NCBI GenBank assembly: GCA_000611775.1
Contig: KK106981.1
Span: forward strand, 1,731,507-1,795,506
Length of the DNA: 64,000 nt
Direction: 5' to 3'
Source of the DNA: Umbilicaria muhlenbergii
Lineage: Eukaryota; Ascomycota; Lecanoromycetes; Umbilicariales; Umbilicariaceae
Shown piece after piece: positions 1-10,087 of this stretch (its first letter is position 1; the number at the start of each line of letters is the position of its first letter). Below the pieces are notes generated by a model. That model had not been told where the DNA came from, ran no database searches, and worked only from the letters and a program-made list of their open reading frames with translations. Position numbers and translations under genes: made by a program.

Positions 1-1337
1 GTGATGACAATGACATCGACGAGGACGATACCCTAGCCAGACAGATCTTGGATGCAGACGAGCCAGAGGAAGAGGAGGAACAACCTGGGCTTGAAGAGGA
101 ACCAGACGGAGGACCTGGCGATCCCACCTCGCCGTCCAAACGCGGCCGTGGTCGACCTAAAGGCGCTCGACGAAAGCGGTCCCCAACGCCCCCACAAAAC
201 CTCCCACCGCATGAACGCTACTTTTTCCAGAACCGCCCTGGTGGTATCAAGACTTCCAGCAACACCCTCTCCAATGTATCTCTACTCTCCCATGAAGAGT
301 ATCGCTCTCAAATTGCTGCATACACAGACCCTCACGCCTCCGAACTTTCTTTCCTCCAAGACCTCCACTCCCGCTCTTTCCCCCAATGGCACTTCGAACT
401 CAGCCAGTCCTTCAACATCTGCCTCTATGGATGGGGCTCTAAACGACGTCTCGTGACCTCCTTCGCTAGCTACTTATACAATCAATACCCTGCCACCTCC
501 CCCCCGAAAATCCTTGTTGTAAACGGCTATACTTCGACTCTGACACCCCGTACCATCCTCACCACAGTCGCCAGCGCCTTCTCCGACACTCTGGCCACAA
601 AAGTTCCTTCTGCGCCTACCGAGATTGTCGATGCAATCCTTACTTATGTCCGCAACAACCCTCCACCGGAATCACTCTACATTCTCCTAAACTCTCTCGA
701 CGCGGCTCCCCTTCGGCGCTCCCAATCCGTTCTAGCACGCCTCGCCTCCTCGCCCCACATCTATCTCCTCGCGACCTGCGACACTCCTAATTTCCCGCTG
801 CTCTGGGACAGCGGGCAGCGTGAGTTGTTCAACTGGGTATTCCACGACACGACTACGTTCCAGACATTTGACGGGGCGGAAATCATGAGTGTGGTAGATG
901 ACGTGAATGAACTGTTGGGACGAACAGGGCGGACGGTGAAAGGGAAGGAAGGGGTGGGCTTCGTGTTAAGAAGTTTGCCAGAGAACGCAAGGAATCTATA
1001 CAGAGTACTTGTTGCGGAGGTATTAGCGGGGCTAGACGAAGGAGTTGGTGAAAGAGAAGAAGACGCAGGGGTCAGCGATGAAGAAGACGAGAGCAGTGAG
1101 CACAGTACGCGGAGAATGGCGCCAAGCGAGGGTGGGGCAGTGGAGTATAGAGTCCTCTACCAGAAAGCGGTAGAAGAGTTCATCTGCAGCAGCGAGATGG
1201 CGTTCCGGACCTTGTTGAAGGAGTTTCACGACCATCAGATGATTGTGTCGAGGAAGGATGGCATCGGCACCGAGATGCTGGGAGTGCCGTTTCGAAGAGA
1301 AGAGTTGGAGGCTATTTTGGAGGATCTGATGGGCTAG
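1..1337 (+). CDS. ORC2: Origin recognition complex subunit 2 (3' part)
   Basis: This is the C-terminal part of ORC2, a core subunit of the complex that marks replication origins and helps load MCM helicases in the nucleus. The reading frame is open from base 3 to a TAG at 1335-1337 and has no start inside the window, so the 5' end lies outside. The visible part (about 445 residues) begins with an acidic, then basic low-complexity linker (RGRGRPKGARRKRS). The ORC2 core follows, with FFQNRPGGIKTS and FNICLYGWGSKRRLV, the degenerate nucleotide-binding-like segment typical of ORC2. The conserved winged-helix end runs to LEAILEDLMG. No intron is seen in this stretch. An acidic insert (EEDAGVSDEEDESSEH) lies near the start of the winged helix. 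The family assignment is firm; the N-terminal half is not visible. Confidence 0.93.
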   Translation, partial: DDNDIDEDDTLARQILDADEPEEEEEQPGLEEEPDGGPGDPTSPSKRGRGRPKGARRKRSPTPPQNLPPHERYFFQNRPGGIKTSSNTLSNVSLLSHEEYRSQIAAYTDPHASELSFLQDLHSRSFPQWHFELSQSFNICLYGWGSKRRLVTSFASYLYNQYPATSPPKILVVNGYTSTLTPRTILTTVASAFSDTLATKVPSAPTEIVDAILTYVRNNPPPESLYILLNSLDAAPLRRSQSVLARLASSPHIYLLATCDTPNFPLLWDSGQRELFNWVFHDTTTFQTFDGAEIMSVVDDVNELLGRTGRTVKGKEGVGFVLRSLPENARNLYRVLVAEVLAGLDEGVGEREEDAGVSDEEDESSEHSTRRMAPSEGGAVEYRVLYQKAVEEFICSSEMAFRTLLKEFHDHQMIVSRKDGIGTEMLGVPFRREELEAILEDLMG

Positions 1338-2997
1338 AGCGTGTTCGTATGATCAATGATATCATTTGATTGAGTGAAGAGCGCGGGTGAATGCTGTGAT
1401 CCATCCAGTCTGTTGCTTAAATGAGGGAAATCGACGAACTTGATTTCTTCCCGTCTACAACCTCTCACAACAAAAGCCTGGCCCAGGTGTTACGTGCATG
1501 TATCGAAAAGCCTACTTTAATGATCGATTCATGATTTCTCAATTCCGACGCTCCTTGGAAGCTACGCGCCAATTCGTAGTCGTCGGGTATGGAATACTCA
1601 GTACTAGACAATGGCCTCACCCAGCAAAACCAAGAGCCTCATTCATGCAGAGCGGTTATCCGATGGATCAATGTTCAACTATTATGAAACTCTAGTGGAG
1701 GATAGGAGATGGAAAAGCCTGAATTTGTGGGCAAGGCATGCTGCCACGAAGGTGAGAATTCTCCGCGAATGCTCATCCGCGGATACTCCAGGGAACAGCC
1801 TTCTCACATTGTGACAGATCACTGAAACAGAGGCACATGAAGAACAAGAAAAACGGAAGGGAAAACCGCTGTGGTCTGACTGCACCACTCCGTCCTCCAC
1901 AACCTTCACACATCTCTCGACCAATTCGACTACTGCCCACTGAGCAGCTTATCTGCCATCCCGAGCGCAGCGGTATTCGAAGGTGTTCGAATCCATCCTC
2001 TTGCTCCTGGACGTGAGAGACTGTCCTCGGCTGAGATGATGGGAATGACCTCGGATGATGGAAACGGCAGTGGTGAAAACGAGGTTGGACTGATGGGTGG
2101 TGTCTGGTGACACATCGGCTGAGAAGGTGGGAATATTCTTGGATGATGGGAATCATCTTGGACGATGGGAATAGTGCTGGTGGAATGGAGGTTGGACTGA
2201 TGAGCGATGGTTGCACGGACAATTTGTCTGGTTGGTTCCCTCTTGAGAGGTTGTTGGTCGTCAGATAAGATTATGGGAATTACCTCAGATGATGGAAGCG
2301 GTACGGGTGAAAACGAGATTGGACTGAGGGATGGCTGAGCGGACATGCTGCCTCGTTGCTACTCGGACCCCTCGGTGTGTCTACTTACGCATCGAGTAAG
2401 GCCATGGGAGTTGTCTCAGATGATGGAAAAGGTGCTGGTGAAAACGAGATTACTTCAGATGAAGGAAACGATAATGGTGAAACGAGGTTGGACTGACGGA
2501 TGGTTGATCAGACCCTTGGTCTCGCTACTACTTGGATCTTTGTTTCTCGAGATGTCACTCGACTATCGGCTGAGAGTATGGGAATCATCTCAGATGGAAA
2601 CTATACAGGTGGAAAAGAGGTTGGACTGACGGATGGTTGAGCAGAAATGCTGCCCGGTTCCAGCTGGCTTCCTGGAAACCGTCTATCGACCGATTTCGCG
2701 ATTTGCATATGATTTCACTTTCATACGTCTCAGTATACAGCTGGCCTTGCGCATCCAGCATAGCCACATCATGATGCACAATACGACTGCTTTTTCGCCC
2801 ATGGACAAATCGAATTAGGGAAAGGAAGGCCTCTGGAGCCTTCCACGAGGGTCGTCGAGTCTACGGATTCTAGAGACTAGCAGAGCATGTGACTTGACCT
2901 GCTGGTCGAACTGAGGCTATAGCACAAGCACTATCTCCTAGCTATGTCAAAGTCACCCGCTTCTTAAGCACCTCTCTTGCTCGCTTCCAACTTTACA
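1338..2997. other. Gene-free interval between ORC2 and aminopeptidase 3' ends
   Basis: This 1.66-kb interval separates two convergent 3' ends. The only structure I see is the degenerate tandem array at about 2028-2655, annotated separately. Short open frames here have no recognisable product. Confidence 0.6.
2028..2655. repeat. Degenerate tandem array, five copies
   Basis: About five diverged copies start near 2028, 2115, 2258, 2392 and 2566, so spacing is uneven (87-174 bp). Each copy carries a block like ATGGGAATNATCTCAGATGA followed by GGTTGGACTGACGGATGGTT. Some copies also share a tail resembling GCTGCCTCGTTGCTACT. Read on the minus strand, two copies are in phase and give a similar peptide (PSSEVIPII), while a third is in another frame. 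There is no sign of a maintained long coding frame. Best described as a decayed minisatellite. Confidence 0.7.
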
Positions 2998-5546
2998 TTA
3001 TATTGGGGCTGTCTCCCTCTGCAACCACTTCAGTGTTCGCTCATCTCGGCCCTCGAAGTAGTGACTTGTCTTTTCCCACACTTCCCTGTGATATGAGTTC
3101 AACCATTCCCTTTCTCTGGGCGTGATCAGTGTTTCGTCGATCAGTTTCCTGCACATCGGTACCATGGTTACGTGCTCGAATCCGAGGTAGGGTTTGTCGC
3201 CGAATCTGTAGGGTGTGGAGGCTTCGCGGACCATGATGATGTCTGTGAGCGACGAAGTCAGTTATTTGCCCCTTATTGCCGGTGATGAAGACAGAGGATA
3301 TCAGTTGGTGGCTGGAAGCTTACTTTCAATGCGAATGCCAAAGTTGCCGTCTTCGTAATATCCGGGTTCTGGTGCAGTATCAGCAGACTGACCTTATTAG
3401 GCTGAAATGCATATATACTCACCATCGGAGAGGACGTTTCCGGGTGACAAGGCAACTTCAGAGTATTGTATCCGGGTGCCGACGCCGATAGGACCCTCAT
3501 GTACATTCTTCACTAGTGGTCAGTGCCACGGTGATTTACTTATTCGATGCAATCAGCGTACTAGATATGATCCCACGCCATGACCCGTCCCATGTCTATA
3601 ATCAAGGCCTTCTTCCCATAAGAACTGACGTGCTAGCGTGTCCAGGGCAAAGCCACTGGTACCCTTGGGGAAGACGGCTTTATCAAGGGCGATCACGCCT
3701 TTCAGAACTAGAGTATACGCCTTCCGCTCCAAGTCCGAGGGCGTCCCAAAATGCATTGTCCGGGTGGTATCTGTTGTGCCATCGAGATATTGAGCGCCAG
3801 AATCGCACAAATAGATCGCTTTCGGGTCGATAACCGAGCAACTACCTCGTTCAGGCTTGTAGTGTATGACAGCTGCGTTCGGCCCAGTGGATGAGATGGT
3901 ATCGAATGAAAGACCGACAAAGTGCTGGTGCTTTCTGCCATCGCTACTGTAAGCTTTTCTCGACTGGTTACTTGCACGGCTGGGCCTCTTACGATCGAAT
4001 TTGTTCAAGCTTATCCGCTGCTTCTACCTCGTCGAGTTCGGTTCCTCTTATTACAAGTTCTTCCTCAAGCCAGGCAAAGTATTCATTAAGCGCGGCTCCG
4101 TCTCTGATATGACAGGCCCTCATGCCTTCCAGCTCGGTCTCATTCTTTATTGCTTTAGCGTCTCCAACGGGACTTCGGATTTCTTCGACTTTTTCCTCCC
4201 CTCCAAGTTTCAGACTTAAGGCCCATGAGGCTCTCGTGGATATCAAGAATTTCTTTTGCGGCTTCGATGTTGCTGTGGCCCCATTAGGCGTTGATTGATT
4301 TTTTAGTGAATCGCTCAGCGCTTTGGCGTCCTCAAAGATGGCTTCGTATGGTCGAATATGTACGCTATCCCCAAGATGAGAAGGTACTTCTGGGTTAAGC
4401 TTGCTGGAGTCTATGTATAGGGTAGCGGTTGTCGGTGTGATCGTAGCGTATGAAAAGAAGACTGGGTTGTAAGGAATACTAAGAGGCTGTCAGAATGATA
4501 CTTGATCTTGGTTTGAGTCGGGACCTGACTCGTTTCCACGGAGGTTATATAGCCAGGCGATCTCGTCCAGCATAGCTTTTAGGCACCTTGTGTTAGTGAC
4601 AGCCCGTCGAATCGTTACGACGAACGGTACGTACAAACTACAAGGCCAGCACTTTTCTTCTTCTCCAGCTCTTTCCGTAGATCTTCAATCTTTTCTTGGA
4701 ATTTTTTCCCATTGAATTGGTCACCTAACACCTTGACCTTTTCGTTGGGCCGCGGTGGTCTGCCCTTACCCCATACCAGATCGACAAGATTTTCCTCAAT
4801 ACCCACAAGTGTATTACCTCCTTTCTTCTTGATCTTCTCGGTAAGCTTCCGTGCCTCAGCTGTAGATGGTCAGCCCTGCCACTAGGCACGAGAGACAACT
4901 GTAGCACCAACGAGCTGTAATAACGGTTGGATCAACGCCCACAGTTTTGCCACCTTCTGACTGTTCGGCGGACCTTGAGAGTGTCAGAGACATTCTTGGA
5001 TTGGGAGACTATGTTTCATACCACTCCTGCCATGTAGGTACATCCTCCAGTCCTTGCTTCAGCAACTGCCAGTTATTGTCCAGCTGTTTCGACGCTTGGT
5101 TGAAATAGCGTCCGTCCGTAGCAAGCGCTGCCTTTTCTAACGTAATGACCGCGGTCCCGGCAGATCCAGAGAAGCCACAAATGTGTTCTGTGATGATAAG
5201 CTGCGTAGGAATGTGTACGGGGTCGAAGGCCTGACCTCTGCGCGCGTCACATGGTGCGATATATTCAGATTGATGACTGTCTTCGGATGGCACAACTTGG
5301 CAAGGATAAGAATAAATTCATCTTCCAGGGACTATCATATCTCGTACTATATACATCAACTGTGTGTCTCTTCATCAACTCCCTCAACTTCCCCAGACGT
5401 TCTGTGGTGTCAACGGTCTCCATTTCCACGGCCCATACGATTCTGCTGGTCGAAAAAGATTTTCTGGCGGTGTGAAGGATGCGGTGAGTCGAGACGAGAG
5501 CGGAAAGGAGTCGAGTGTGTAGAGAACGTAGATTTGTGAGTGGCAT
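2998..5546 (-). CDS. Xaa-Pro aminopeptidase P (M24B metallopeptidase)
   Basis: This enzyme removes an N-terminal residue that precedes proline. It belongs to the M24B 'pita-bread' family and uses two metal ions. The spliced frame shows the N-terminal creatinase-like domain ([16 protein letters not shown], then [20 protein letters not shown]) and the catalytic domain. Metal ligands are visible in [18 protein letters not shown] (two Asp), [10 protein letters not shown] (His), VHEGP (Glu region) and [15 protein letters not shown] (Glu). The C-terminus is [11 protein letters not shown]. Several short introns interrupt it; one joins DVY to IVPSED with its acceptor close to 5240. The first ATG at 5546 adds about 41 residues rich in Arg and Ser, including a KSFSTS stretch like a mitochondrial presequence. 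The METV start used by cytosolic family members is at 5423. The splice joints were read by eye. Confidence 0.9.
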
Positions 5547-5893
5547 TGACCACAATGTTCGCAGAGTAGCGAATGCCACATCAATGACAAGACGGGAGCT
5601 TGCCCTGGGCTGTCCGTGTACAGGCTTAGAGACCTCTGTTATCAGTTAGAGCGTGACTTTTGAGTTTCGCTGCTCCCACCTGCGCTAGCACCTAAGCAGT
5701 CAGGCGAATGGGAGTATACTCCATGCAGAACCTCTCTAATCGCTTGCCCCTACTTCTGGTCCACCCTCCTTTAAGCCGGAACAAGATGGCTGTAGACCAG
5801 GCTGTAGACCAGGCTGCCCCTGATTATACCCTGGTAATGAAGGTAGTCCTCAATTGATTTGACGAGTATATTTGCTATGCCGTTCAATACTAC
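5547..5893. other. Short divergent intergenic region
   Basis: About 350 bp lie upstream of the aminopeptidase. They include a small duplication near 5795-5820 (GTAGACCAGGCT repeated). Nothing else is recognisable. Confidence 0.5.
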
Positions 5894-7147
5894 TTGGTAA
5901 CACCTCACGCTCCTCAAGGTCTCTCGATCTCCAAGCTTTATCGTGACTTCGCGGATAACGAGTGCACTCTAACCGGCCGCCCTATCGGATATCTTGTCTC
6001 TCCATCCGGTCTCTTTCGCGGCACTGCAAAACTCGGCATATTTGTTCACTATCGAACGTTCCGATCGAAGACTCCAGAGTATGGGGAAACATCAGATGCC
6101 ACCAACCCATGCATGCGCATGCTTCTCAAAGCAGGATTGAACACCAGCCGGGATGACACTGATCAGTGGGAGCTCTGGCACCGGGGAGAATCCACTAAAG
6201 GTCGTAAACGCCATGAGACGCCCTGGCAATCAGCCTCACTGGCCGAGATCAAGATCCATGCAGAATTCACCCAATGACGCCTGCTACTTTCCAATCCAAA
6301 GAATGTTCTCCTCGTTGGTAAACCTGTGGCAGAAAGCATTCTTGCAGATGATGTTGACGGTGTCGAGGGTGTCGACTGTTGATGCAAGAAGGCTTTCCCT
6401 ACATTCGGTTTGGAAAGGTAAGGCACTGGTTTCGATGGCAGTAGCATGCCCCCATCCTGAGACAGTCTTCCATCACGAAGCTGACAAATACGGTATTCTG
6501 ATCGATGCTGCGGTTGAGCTTGCTGTTGCCCTAGCTGGGTTAAAGGATCTAGAGATTGCCAACTCCTACTTCCAGCGTAAAGCGAGTACAACAGAGCCCC
6601 GCATCAGGCACACGGAGACGATGTGGTCCCTAGGTCCTCGCGACAGCCGCGTGATGTTGATTTGCTGGATGAGGAACAGGGAGAAAGCAACCGATAGGCT
6701 CCACCCTTACGAAACAATTCCTACTGTAACGATACAAGCCTATGCTAAGAAAGTAGGCATCTTCGCTCCTTCTAAAGAACCTATTATGTTATTGCTACAA
6801 GAAAGAAAGGCTTGGTAGAGGCCATTCTCGCCTCCTATACGGAAGCCAGTCATCATGTGTTTAAACGCGGATTCGAAATAGCATCTGGACACCGGGCGTC
6901 ATTGAAAGCAAGGGACAATCGAATTACTGGGTCAGATGCCAGGAATGTTTCACGTGGTATAAGCCCACTCAAGCGAAAGACTCAAGTCTGCTCGACTTGC
7001 TCTAGGGTTTTTTTGGGCAGACAAGGACTGCATGAGCACTTAAAGGTCGGACACCAGGGTTTCCGCCATCGCTGCGAAGTAAGCGGCTGTAGGAAGGAGT
7101 TCAAGGGTAGATGTGGCCTTAGAGGTCACAAGAAAAAGAAGCGTTGA
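5894..7147 (+). CDS. Uncharacterised protein with C-terminal C2H2-type finger(s); structure uncertain
   Basis: I do not recognise this gene. Three plus-strand open stretches (about 5894-6277, 6153-6818 and 6812-7147) lie in two frames and could be joined by introns or could be remnants. None begins with a convincing ATG; an ATG at 5877 gives only a short peptide before a possible donor. The last stretch has one good C2H2 finger (C-x2-C-x12-H-x4-H, starting CSTCSRVF). A second, CEVSGCRKEF, has C-x4-C-x12-H, but the protein ends in HKKKKR and lacks the last ligand. A segment near 6110-6150 (CMRMLLKAGLN) is faintly ankyrin-like. It may be a lineage-specific zinc-finger gene or a decaying one. 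Exact limits and splicing are not established. Confidence 0.35.
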
Positions 7148-7486
7148 GCAATAGTTCTCGTACTGGCGATGTTTACGAAGAAATCGTAGAAGAATGAAGC
7201 AATATACAATCCATTGAATGACAAGTCGACGCCTACCAAAGAGCTGTGGTTAGTGAGACAAATGAGCGACACACCCTTACTCTTGACTTGCTCCAGTGAT
7301 CTCCTACCTCCTGGAACTTCTCGAATTTCGATTCAAACAGTCGATTCTCGGACCTTTGTGATCGTTCTCTTCATTCTTTCCATGGGAAAAAGAACGAGCA
7401 AACGGAGCGGAAAAGGTGTTTTGTGGAAAGCGTTTTTTTGGTTTTTAGAATATTTATTTTAATAACGCCAGTTCTAATATCGGCGG

Positions 7487-7609
7487 GGCCTGCTGGCCCA
7501 ATGGGTAAGCAGTTCTCCAATGTCGATGCAGAGAAGTGAAATTAATGTAGAACAGCAAGGCGCATGACTACGAATCATGAGATTGCAGGTTCGATCCCTG
7601 CGCAGGTCA
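7487..7609 (+). tRNA. tRNA-Arg(ACG) with a ~50-nt insertion in the D-arm
   Basis: The acceptor strands 7487-7493 and 7602-7608 pair in all seven positions (one G-U), with discriminator A at 7609. The anticodon stem is 7563-7567/7575-7579 and its loop CTACGAA gives anticodon ACG at 7570-7572. The T-stem GCAGG/CCTGC is 7585-7589/7597-7601 with loop TTCGATC. A-box (TGGCCCAATGGG, 7494-7505) and B-box (GGTTCGATCCC, 7588-7598) are intact. The D-arm is interrupted: removing 7510-7559 (50 nt, ambiguous by an AAG direct repeat) leaves a canonical 73-nt tRNA. Removing 7505-7555, which runs GTAAG...ACAG, leaves 72 nt. There is no intron at the usual 37/38 site. A pol III terminator follows. It could be functional with an ectopic intron, or a recently interrupted pseudogene. 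Confidence 0.85.
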
Positions 7610-7618
7610 GACAAATTC

Positions 7619-7622
7619 TTTT
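7619..7622 (+). terminator. Pol III T-run after tRNA-Arg
   Basis: A TTTT run begins 10 nt past the discriminator base, as expected for RNA polymerase III termination. Confidence 0.55.
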
Positions 7623-8482
7623 GAGGCTTTCGAAGCATTTTCCCCCCCACTTCCTTTCGTCCTTGAAGATCCCTGCTTGTAACATATTCAGCCTTGTGTT
7701 AACCGTGTGAATTACTCCACCACGCGGGCAGCAAATTAAACCGGAATCCTCAATTATTGAAGCTCTGAACTGCCAAAAATCGTTTGGGCCCAGGGTTTGG
7801 GGCAGGGGTTCTAGCGAGAAAAGCAGTCACGTCATGTGTAGAACGTCATGAGTAGGCTTAGTGAGAAGCTCCTAAACTTTATATTAATGTCTCTATGGCC
7901 TCGAGTTTCTGCTTTCTTCTTTACGTTCATTATAGTCAATGTTGGATCAAGGTTTAGTTTGCAATAATACATTTATTTGGCTTCTGAATAATCGTTCTAT
8001 ACAACACCCCCCTCATCGCGCCGGACGGGTCGTTGCTTCCCGGGTTCGGCTGCGCGACACTTACCACTACCACTTGCCTTAGACGGGACGGGATGACTGA
8101 GACTAAGATATAGCATTGTTTGTTATCATGTCATTTGATATTTCCGCCGAGTTGCGTCTTTTTCTAAACGGACTATGTACTCATACCGCCGTCCTTGGGC
8201 TGCCGGCCTGTATCGGTGAGGTATGCTCTGCAGGGTTTGCTTTGTTGTGTTGGGTTGCTGGCTGGTGGTTTCTTTTCCACCATATATCGAGAACCTCGAA
8301 GGTCTCGATGATGGATGGGTAGCGACATTCATTTCTCAGATGATTCTTTTGGAAAAGCCAGACTTCACATCTCAAATCTCAACCTTGTGATAAAGGGGAA
8401 CTAGATGGAAAAAGAAATCATTCTCAGCAAAGTTCGTAGATTCTAAGAAGCCTCGTTAGGGCAAGATGTTGACTTGCCGCTC
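7623..8482. other. Gene-free interval
   Basis: About 860 bp of mixed, partly AT-rich sequence lie between the tRNA and the 3' end of the hydrolase. The short open frames around 8116-8375 have no recognisable product. I see no repeats or RNA genes. Confidence 0.5.
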
Positions 8483-10087
8483 TCACAAGGTACCCTTTAT
8501 TGACTTGATGTATTCCACAGCAGGAACTCCGATATCATGCACCCACATCAACTTGTCAATCCGACCCTTGTCATTCACCTTGAAATCTACCTTCCAAAAG
8601 GCCGCACCCTGATCTACCCAGCGGCCACGTCTGGCCAATTCGTTTCGGGTTTGGAGCCAAGTGAAAACATCGTGCTCGTAATAATCGAGTCGGAATTTCT
8701 CCGACTTCAGACCCTGAAGTGCCCAGTACAGGCTTCCTTCCTCCAAAGTCACCTCGATCTTGAAGACATGAATATCATCCCAATAAGTCCCAACATAGTC
8801 TTCTAGACTCCTTGGTGATGTGCCATTTTCTTGCTCTCTCCGCAATTCTCCAATAGTGGTGGGGTACCATTTGGCATTCTCTGCAACACTTGCTTCCGCG
8901 GCCTTAATGTAATCATTTCTGTCTGGAACTTCCAGGAGCTCTTCAAGAATGAGCTGTCCGACCCAGTCCGGAGTGTCATTAAGAGCCAGGGAGTTTGTCA
9001 AAATGATGATGGCGCTCTCGGTGTCGGGAATCAGGTTTACAGCGGCCAAAGCACCGGGTAGACTACCCTGATGATAGATGACCAATCGAGAGGGGACGCC
9101 TTTTCCCACCACTGGCATACCATCTGGCATCAAGGGCGGATTGCAGCCTATGTCGCCCATTGTTCCGGGGAGCTGTACTCGAGCCCAGCCGAAGCCGTAT
9201 GAGGTTTCTCCACGAGTGGGCGAATTCATGGGGATCTTGGCTGACATCAAGTGATTGACCTGCTTCAACGGCGAACCTTCGGTCGATGTTGTGGCATTGG
9301 CGAACTGATCATTGGCAGACGTAAGGAAGACACTGTAGAGCTTGAGCAGGTCCTTAACACTAGTTCGGATGCCACCACTTGGGCCGGCGAACCCATTGTC
9401 TCCTGTCTTGACGCTGTCAATGGGTGTTGGAGTCCCATCATCTAATGTATTGTAGCACTTGGCGACGTTATTGATATCTGAAGGTGGAGTTTGGAGATAG
9501 GTCCGCTGCATGTCGAGGGGCTCCAAGATGCGGGATCTTACAACTTCAGCCCAAGGCGAGCCAGTCAACTTTTCAATTACATGACCCGCGAGCTCATAAG
9601 GAAGGTTGTTATATTGGAATTGGCCTCGAAATGGCAGTAGTAGCACTTGACTGTTGAGGTATTTCATGCTATCCTTGCCTGATATGAGAACGTTGTTACT
9701 GGTACCCATGTAAAGGTTGTCACCCCAGGACATGCCGGTGCGATGACATAGTAGATCGGCTATCGTGGTGCAACTGTGAAGGATTTTATCCTCTATCTTG
9801 AAGTCGGGGAGCACGTCTTTGACTAGGGTATCCCAAGTGACCTTCTCCTCCTCAACAAGCAGAGCAATCGTTGCCGCGGTCAACGCTTTGGTCAATGAAC
9901 ACCCGGGGAAAATGGTCTCCTCCGTCACGGGTAGATTTGCTGGCACATCTCGAAGCCCGTAACTGGCCTGGTAAATGGATTTGCCGTGGTGCAGCAGGCC
10001 CAGAGATAATCCTGCAGTGCCTCCAATGCTCATGAGCTTCTCAATCGTCGGGCCGAGTGCTGCCACGCGCTTGGAAAGATCCGTCAT
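8483..10087 (-). CDS. Beta-lactamase-family serine hydrolase (class C/esterase type)
   Basis: This intronless 534-residue protein belongs to the beta-lactamase/D-Ala-D-Ala carboxypeptidase-like serine hydrolases (PF00144), which in fungi are mostly esterases, amidases or secondary-metabolism enzymes. The nucleophile motif S-x-x-K is SLTK at residues 64-67. The Y-x-N motif is Y159-N160-N161. The family helix motif LLCHRTGM is at about 112-119. After the catalytic domain (to about residue 385) a roughly 150-residue C-terminal domain (LEDYVGTYWDDIHVF onward) resembles the beta-barrel add-on common in fungal members. There is no signal peptide, so it is probably cytosolic. ATG at 10087 fits the usual family start. 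The substrate cannot be inferred, and no biosynthetic-cluster genes flank it. Confidence 0.88.
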   Translation of the reverse strand: MTDLSKRVAALGPTIEKLMSIGGTAGLSLGLLHHGKSIYQASYGLRDVPANLPVTEETIFPGCSLTKALTAATIALLVEEEKVTWDTLVKDVLPDFKIEDKILHSCTTIADLLCHRTGMSWGDNLYMGTSNNVLISGKDSMKYLNSQVLLLPFRGQFQYNNLPYELAGHVIEKLTGSPWAEVVRSRILEPLDMQRTYLQTPPSDINNVAKCYNTLDDGTPTPIDSVKTGDNGFAGPSGGIRTSVKDLLKLYSVFLTSANDQFANATTSTEGSPLKQVNHLMSAKIPMNSPTRGETSYGFGWARVQLPGTMGDIGCNPPLMPDGMPVVGKGVPSRLVIYHQGSLPGALAAVNLIPDTESAIIILTNSLALNDTPDWVGQLILEELLEVPDRNDYIKAAEASVAENAKWYPTTIGELRREQENGTSPRSLEDYVGTYWDDIHVFKIEVTLEEGSLYWALQGLKSEKFRLDYYEHDVFTWLQTRNELARRGRWVDQGAAFWKVDFKVNDKGRIDKLMWVHDIGVPAVEYIKSIKGTL

